Assembly (NCBI GenBank): GCA_040507895.1
Contig: JBEVNX010000118.1
Span: 1-10,193 of the forward strand
Reading direction: 5' to 3'
Length of the DNA: 10,193 bases
Source of the DNA: JBEVNX01 sp040507895
Lineage (GTDB): Bacteria; Desulfobacterota; Binatia; JACPRU01
The notes beneath the pieces were generated by a model that was given only the letters and a program-made list of their open reading frames with translations, searched no databases and was not told the origin of the DNA. Both the position numbers and the translations under genes were made by a program. This document shows positions 6,352 to 10,193 of this stretch, one piece after another (positions within the stretch are counted from its first letter, which is position 1; the number at the start of each line of letters is the position of its first letter).

Positions 6352-6427
6352 CGAAGCGTCCGCGGCGGCTCGCAGGCACCGTAGAGTGATTTGTGTTTTC
6401 CGCGATCGCGCGGTACCAGTCGCGCCG

Positions 6428-7489
6428 ATGTCCATCGAAGAGGAGATCCGTTCGCGCCTCGATCGTGTCGCGTTCCCCGGCTACCGGCACAGCATCTTGC
6501 GATACGGCCTGGTTCGGGAGGTGCGCGTCGAGGGCGGCGAGGCGACCGTGACGCTGGTGCCGGCGAGCGCGCGCCGCGAGGTCGCGGAGTCGATTGCAGA
6601 GCAAGTCCGCGAGTCGGTTGGGTCCGTCGCTGGGGTGCGATCGGTCTCCATCCAGACGGCTCCGGCGGGGCACGAGCACACACACGTTCACGCCCGAGCC
6701 CCTGCGGGCGCTGAGCAACAGGCGGGGATTCCCGGCGTGCGACACATCGTCGCCGTGTCGAGCGCCAAAGGCGGCGTTGGCAAATCGACGGTCGCGGTGA
6801 ATCTGGCCGTCGCCCTTCAGCGCGGCGGTGCGAAGGTGGCGCTGATGGATGCGGACGTCTACGGGCCATCGGCGCCACTCATGATGGGCATCGAGGCTCG
6901 GCCGCGCGCGACGGGCAGTCGGATCGCGCCGGTTGAGCGCTATGGCGTCGACGTCATGTCGATGGGGTTCTTCCTCGACGACAGCTCGCCAGTCATCTGG
7001 CGCGGCCCTATGGTCATGGGGCTGGTTCGTCAGTTCCTGCGAGACGTCGATTGGGGCGAGCGCGACTATCTCGTCGTCGACATGCCTCCGGGAACGGGCG
7101 ACGCAGCGTTGACGCTCGCCCAGCAGGTGCCGATTTCCGGAGCCGTGATCGTCACCACGCCGCAAGAAGTGGCCCTCGCCGACGTCGAGCGCGGTATCGC
7201 GATGTTTCGCCAGGTGCAGGTACCGGTGCTCGGGGTCGTCGAGAACATGAGCGAATACGTCTGTGCTGACTGCGGCGAGCACGACGCGATCTTCGGATCT
7301 GGCGGCGGAGAGGCTCTGGCCAAGCAGTTCGGCGTGCCGCTGCTCGCCCAGCTCGCCCTGGTCCCGGACGTGCGTGAGGGGGGCGACGCGGGCCGACCGA
7401 TCGTGGTGTGGAAACCGGACCATCCGGTCACCAAGCAGTTCGAAGCCCTCGCTCGGTCGATCGACCGAGCGTTACTCGAAGCCGCGTAG
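6428..7489 (+). CDS. mrp: Mrp/ApbC family iron-sulfur cluster carrier ATPase
   Basis: Mrp/ApbC/Nbp35 proteins are cytoplasmic dimeric P-loop ATPases that carry 4Fe-4S clusters to apo-proteins. The 353 residues contain an N-terminal MIP18-like (DUF59) domain (about 1-78), a linker (about 79-103) and a MinD-like ATPase domain. The ATPase has the deviant Walker A SSAKGGVGKST (111-121), MDADVYGPSAP (140-150), WRGPMVMG (191-198) and VVDMPPGTGDAALTL (216-230). The cluster-binding CxxC is present as Cys279 and Cys282 in YVCADCGEHDAIFG. The linker has four alternating histidines (His82, 84, 86, 88). The ATG at 6428 is chosen because the MIP18 domain starts there; a GTG at 6338 would add a basic, unrelated leader. 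No good Shine-Dalgarno is visible. It is transcribed away from ispB, and the downstream ino1 has its own promoter. Confidence 0.95.
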   Translation: MSIEEEIRSRLDRVAFPGYRHSILRYGLVREVRVEGGEATVTLVPASARREVAESIAEQVRESVGSVAGVRSVSIQTAPAGHEHTHVHARAPAGAEQQAGIPGVRHIVAVSSAKGGVGKSTVAVNLAVALQRGGAKVALMDADVYGPSAPLMMGIEARPRATGSRIAPVERYGVDVMSMGFFLDDSSPVIWRGPMVMGLVRQFLRDVDWGERDYLVVDMPPGTGDAALTLAQQVPISGAVIVTTPQEVALADVERGIAMFRQVQVPVLGVVENMSEYVCADCGEHDAIFGSGGGEALAKQFGVPLLAQLALVPDVREGGDAGRPIVVWKPDHPVTKQFEALARSIDRALLEAA

Positions 7490-7514
7490 TCACGGGCGTC
7501 GGGCGGCGCTTTAC

Positions 7515-7543
7515 TTTACAAGGAAAGACTCGTCCCCTATAAC
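7515..7543 (+). promoter_or_regulatory. sigma70-type promoter of ino1
   Basis: TTTACA (7515-7520) and TATAAC (7538-7543) each match five of six consensus bases and are spaced by exactly 17 bases. They sit in an AT-richer pocket of an otherwise very GC-rich window, between the mrp stop at 7489 and the ino1 ATG at 7589. Transcription would start near 7550, leaving a leader of about 40 bases. This is the best promoter in the window. Confidence 0.75.
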
Positions 7544-7572
7544 CTCGGTCTTTAACTATGTTTTATCCAAAC

Positions 7573-7577
7573 AGGGG
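7573..7577 (+). promoter_or_regulatory. Ribosome-binding site of ino1
   Basis: AGGGG ends 11 bases before the ATG at 7589. The spacing is a little long; a GGG at 7584-7586 is too close to serve on its own. Confidence 0.4.
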
Positions 7578-7588
7578 TTGGTCGGGTC

Positions 7589-8692
7589 ATGCCTAGAGTC
7601 CGTCTCGGCATCGTAGGTGTAGGAAACTGCGCCTCGAGCCTCCTTCAGGGCATCGAGTACTACCGGGACGGCGAGGGTCCGAAGCAGGCGACCACGAGCG
7701 GCCTCATGCATCTCGATCTCGCCGGCTACCGGCCGGGGGACATCCAGGTGGTGTGCGCTTTCGACATCGACGAGCGCAAGGTGGGCAAGCCGCTCGAAGT
7801 CGCTGCCCTAGCCCAGCCCAACTGTACGCAGCAGCTCTACCCGAAGTTGCCCGCCTATAAGCTGCGTGTGGAGATGGGACCGCTCCTCGACGGCTTCTCC
7901 GAGCACATGCTGCAGTACCCGCCCGAGCAACGGTTTTGTCCGTCTCCGGCGCCCCCCGTCGACGTCGCTCAGGTCTTGCGCGCCACCAAGCCCGACGTGG
8001 TGGTCAGCTATTTGCCGGTCGGCAGCCAGAAGGCGGCCGAGCACTATGCTCACGCGTGCCTCGACGAAGGTGTGAGCTTCATCAATTGCATGCCGACCTT
8101 CATCGTCTCGAACCCGCAGTGGGCCGAAGAGTTCGCGAGGAAGAAGATCCCGGTCGTCGGTGACGACATCAAGTCGCAGCTCGGCGCCACCATCGTCCAC
8201 CGCAATCTCGCCAAGCTCTTCGCAGACCGCGGTATCCAGCTCGAGCGCATGTACCAGCTCAACACCGGCGGCAATACTGACTTTCTGAACATGCTCAACC
8301 GCGAGCGGCTCGGTTTCAAAAAGGTTTCTAAGACCGAGGCGGTCCAATCGAACCTGCCGGAACGCATGGACAGCCAGAACGTCCACATCGGGCCGAGCGA
8401 CTACGTTCCGTGGCAGAAGGACAACAAGATTTGTTTCCTCCGCATCGAGGGGAGGGGCTTCGGAGGAGCCAAGATCGAGCTCGAGGCGCGTCTCTCGGTG
8501 GAGGACAGCCCGAACTCGGCGGGCGTCGCCATCGACGCGATCCGTTGCTGCAAGCTGGCACGCGATCGGGGCCTTGGCGGACCGCTTCTCGGCGTATCTT
8601 CGTACTTCATGAAGCACCCGCCCCGGCAGGTTTCGGACGACGTCGCGCGCGACGAGGTCGAGCGCTTTATTCGCGGCGAGGGACCTGGCTGA
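7589..8692 (+). CDS. ino1: Inositol-3-phosphate synthase
   Basis: This enzyme converts glucose 6-phosphate to inositol 3-phosphate with NAD+ as catalytic cofactor, the committed step for inositol lipids and inositol-based solutes. The 367-residue length matches the short prokaryotic (actinobacterial/archaeal) form rather than the eukaryotic one of over 500 residues. Visible are the Rossmann loop LGIVGVGNCASSLLQG (6-21), VVCAFDIDERKVG (54-66), PDVVVSYLPVGS (135-146), FINCMPTF (164-171), GDDIKSQLGAT (191-201), NTGGNTDFLN (225-234), KKVSKTEAV (244-252) and DNKICFLRIEGRGFGG (278-293). The lysines in the last blocks belong to the active site in characterised homologues. The ATG at 7589 starts directly at the Rossmann strand. 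It is the first gene behind a strong promoter and is followed after 31 bases by a polytopic membrane protein. Confidence 0.95.
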   Translation: MPRVRLGIVGVGNCASSLLQGIEYYRDGEGPKQATTSGLMHLDLAGYRPGDIQVVCAFDIDERKVGKPLEVAALAQPNCTQQLYPKLPAYKLRVEMGPLLDGFSEHMLQYPPEQRFCPSPAPPVDVAQVLRATKPDVVVSYLPVGSQKAAEHYAHACLDEGVSFINCMPTFIVSNPQWAEEFARKKIPVVGDDIKSQLGATIVHRNLAKLFADRGIQLERMYQLNTGGNTDFLNMLNRERLGFKKVSKTEAVQSNLPERMDSQNVHIGPSDYVPWQKDNKICFLRIEGRGFGGAKIELEARLSVEDSPNSAGVAIDAIRCCKLARDRGLGGPLLGVSSYFMKHPPRQVSDDVARDEVERFIRGEGPG

Positions 8693-8723
8693 TCAACACC
8701 GGTACGCTCCGGCAGCCTACGGC

Positions 8724-9734
8724 TTGAAGCATTCGCTCCGCATCGCGGCCAGCCTCGCGCTCTCTGCGCTCTTCCTGTGGATCGCCGTGCGCGGCGTGTC
8801 GTGGACGGAGACTTCGAGCGCGCTCGGTTCGGCCCGGCTCGGGCACGTCGCGCCGATCTTCCTCATGGCGATCGTCTCGCTCTACTTCCGCGCGCTGCGC
8901 TGGGGCGTGCTCGTGAAACCTCTCGCTCCAGTGCGTCGCGAATCGCTCTTCTCCGCCACGGCGATGGGTTTCGCGGCGAACATGCTTCTGCCGCTTCGCG
9001 CCGGAGAGGTGCTGCGGCCGTGGTTGCTCGCCCGCAAGGAGCAGCTCAAGCTCGCGCCGGTGATGGCTACGGTGGCCGTCGAACGCCTCTTCGACATGGC
9101 GACGCTACTCTTGTTCTTCGGGGTGGCCACGCTCACGTTGCCTCTACCCGCGGAGTGGCGACGCTATGGTTGGGTATTCTTGGCCACGTTCATCGCCTTT
9201 CTCGTGGTGCTCGTTCTGCTGGTCCGGTTCCCGCGTGCGACGGTCGGCGCGCTCGACAAGGCTCTCACTCCGTTTCCACAAACGGTGTCCGGGCCGTTCG
9301 TGCGCGCCGTCCATCAATTCGCGGACGGGCTCGGCAGCTTGAGAAGCGGGACCGCAATCGCACTCGCTGTTGTATACTCGCTCGCCGTGTGGCTGACGCT
9401 GGCGGTCAGCTTCGGTTTCGGTCTCTCCGCCCTCGATTTGCCAGTTCCGTGGATCCGGGGCGCGCTTTCGCTGACCACGATGGTTGCCATCGCAGTCGCC
9501 ATTCCTGGAGGCCCGGGATTCATCGGCATGTTCCAGGTGGGGTGCGCGGTCGGGCTTGCGGTCTACGGGGTCGGCAAGAGTCTCGCCTTTAGCTACTCGG
9601 TGCTCGTCCACGTCGTGCAGTTCGCCAGCACCGTGTTGCTTGGTCTATACTTTTTCCTCAAGGAGAACGTCACACTCAGCGAGCTCCGCGCCGAGGCGTC
9701 GATCGCAACGGGTGGTGAATCGAACGAGCACTAG
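8724..9734 (+). CDS. Flippase-like membrane protein, LPG-synthase TM family
   Basis: This 336-residue polytopic inner-membrane protein belongs to the family named for the transmembrane half of lysylphosphatidylglycerol synthase (MprF). Stand-alone members are thought to handle lipids or lipid-linked sugars. About eight hydrophobic helices are visible. Family landmarks are YFRALRWGVL (about 54-63), GFAANMLLPLRAGEVLRPWL (about 82-101), VERLFDMATLLLFF (about 119-132) and IPGGPGFIGMFQVG near residues 259-272. It has no soluble aminoacyl-transferase domain, so it is not a full MprF. The start is taken as a TTG at 8724, 31 bases after the ino1 stop and with no obvious Shine-Dalgarno; no ATG occurs near the N-terminal helix. 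The stop TAG abuts the coaBC ATG. Its place after ino1 suggests, but does not show, a role with inositol-derived lipids. Confidence 0.88.
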   Translation: MKHSLRIAASLALSALFLWIAVRGVSWTETSSALGSARLGHVAPIFLMAIVSLYFRALRWGVLVKPLAPVRRESLFSATAMGFAANMLLPLRAGEVLRPWLLARKEQLKLAPVMATVAVERLFDMATLLLFFGVATLTLPLPAEWRRYGWVFLATFIAFLVVLVLLVRFPRATVGALDKALTPFPQTVSGPFVRAVHQFADGLGSLRSGTAIALAVVYSLAVWLTLAVSFGFGLSALDLPVPWIRGALSLTTMVAIAVAIPGGPGFIGMFQVGCAVGLAVYGVGKSLAFSYSVLVHVVQFASTVLLGLYFFLKENVTLSELRAEASIATGGESNEH

Positions 9735-10193
9735 ATGCCCACGCTGAACGCAAAAACCGTGGTGCTCGGCCTCTGTGGCGGTATCGCTTGCTACAAAGGG
9801 GCCGAGCTGGTGCGTGGGCTCGTCAAGGAGGGCGCCAAGGTCCTCGTGATCCTCACGCGAGCGGCGCAGCAGTTCATCACCCCGCTCACTCTCCAGACGC
9901 TTTCCGGAAATCCGGTATCGACGGACACCTTCGACCTCACGCAAGAATCGGAGATCGGCCACATTCGCCTCGCGGATTCCGCGCAGGCGATGGTGGTCGC
10001 GCCCGCAACCGCAAACGTCATCGCCAAGCTCGCTCACGGCATCGCGGACGACCTGCTCACCACGGTGGCACTCGCGACACGGGCGCCGATCGTCGTCGCG
10101 CCGGCCATGAACGTGAACATGCTGAACAACCGCATCGTGCAGCGGAACATCGAACGGCTGCGCGAGAGCGGCATGCACGTCGTGGATCCCGAA
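9735..10193 (+). CDS. coaBC: CoaBC (phosphopantothenoylcysteine decarboxylase/synthetase), N-terminal part
   Basis: CoaBC makes 4'-phosphopantetheine from 4'-phosphopantothenate, cysteine and CTP in coenzyme A synthesis. Only the first 153 residues are in the window; they cover most of the FMN-binding CoaC decarboxylase domain, and the CoaB synthetase domain would lie beyond the edge. Seen are VVLGLCGGIACYKGAELVR (9-27), LTRAAQQFITPLTL (40-53), IGHIRLA with the presumed catalytic His76, VVAPATANVIAKLAHGIADD (87-106) and VVAPAMNVNML (120-130). The last matches the decarboxylase PxMNxxMW motif except that the final Trp is Leu130. The ATG directly follows the TAG of the upstream membrane-protein gene with no intervening base, which implies cotranslation. 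Whether the full gene is bifunctional cannot be seen here, but it is usual in bacteria. Confidence 0.93.
   Translation, partial: MPTLNAKTVVLGLCGGIACYKGAELVRGLVKEGAKVLVILTRAAQQFITPLTLQTLSGNPVSTDTFDLTQESEIGHIRLADSAQAMVVAPATANVIAKLAHGIADDLLTTVALATRAPIVVAPAMNVNMLNNRIVQRNIERLRESGMHVVDPE

Noticed and set aside
6382..6387. TAGAGT as a -10 box for mrp
   Set aside because: No acceptable -35 hexamer lies 16-18 bases upstream on the plus strand.
6296..7423. 375-codon minus-strand open frame across mrp
   Set aside because: His/Arg/Asp-rich shadow of the mrp gene, which has Walker A and CxxC motifs intact on the other strand.
7808..8617. 269-codon minus-strand open frame across ino1
   Set aside because: Fully antisense to ino1 with its conserved blocks; no independent start signal or motif.
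8693..8723. Possible terminator between ino1 and the membrane-protein gene
   Set aside because: Only a 4-base CCGG/CCGG pairing is present and there is no T-run, so readthrough is more likely.

Overview
This is a GC-rich, gene-dense bacterial window, roughly two-thirds G+C by eye. It carries eleven protein-coding genes (nine complete, one cut at each end). I see no RNA genes, insertion sequences, CRISPR arrays or phage modules. The mix is a long-chain polyprenyl diphosphate synthase of the IspB type, MoaA, an Mrp/ApbC iron-sulfur carrier, an inositol-3-phosphate synthase and paired class III CoA-transferases. This fits a Gram-negative soil or sediment lineage of the former Deltaproteobacteria kind (for example Myxococcota, Desulfobacterota or Candidatus Binatota). 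That placement is an impression from gene content and base composition, not a measured result.

Layout. (1) Bases 1-383, plus strand: the C-terminal end of a sodium/calcium-exchanger-family antiporter. (2) Bases 399-3823, minus strand: a probable four-gene operon read from right to left. It holds an uncharacterised 234-residue protein, an uncharacterised 86-residue protein and two adjacent class III (CaiB/BaiF) CoA-transferase subunits. The downstream subunit keeps the catalytic aspartate and the upstream one has lost it, so they look like the two halves of a heteromeric enzyme. (3) Bases 3912-4310, plus strand: a hotdog-fold acyl-CoA thioesterase, divergent from that operon. (4) Bases 4318-6299, minus strand: a polyprenyl diphosphate synthase followed by moaA, with the upstream stop codon lying inside the moaA Shine-Dalgarno sequence. 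(5) Bases 6428-7489, plus strand: an Mrp/ApbC-type P-loop iron-sulfur carrier, divergent from the polyprenyl synthase. (6) Bases 7515-10193, plus strand: a clear sigma70-type promoter followed by inositol-3-phosphate synthase, a flippase-like membrane protein of the lysylphosphatidylglycerol-synthase TM family, and the start of coaBC, closely spaced and probably cotranscribed.

How the genes may work together. The minus-strand CoA-transferase pair and the divergent thioesterase both act on CoA thioesters and may belong to one catabolic route, whose substrate cannot be read from sequence. MoaA (molybdopterin, itself a 4Fe-4S enzyme), Mrp (Fe-S cluster delivery) and the polyprenyl synthase (quinone side chain) are cofactor housekeeping. 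Inositol phosphate synthase beside a polytopic lipid-associated membrane protein hints at inositol-containing lipid or compatible-solute production. Most of the window is ordinary core metabolism. The one feature that stands out is the asymmetric CoA-transferase pair with two unknown genes upstream. No gene-free stretch exceeds 300 bases; the longest gaps are 6300-6427 and 7490-7588, and both contain candidate promoters.
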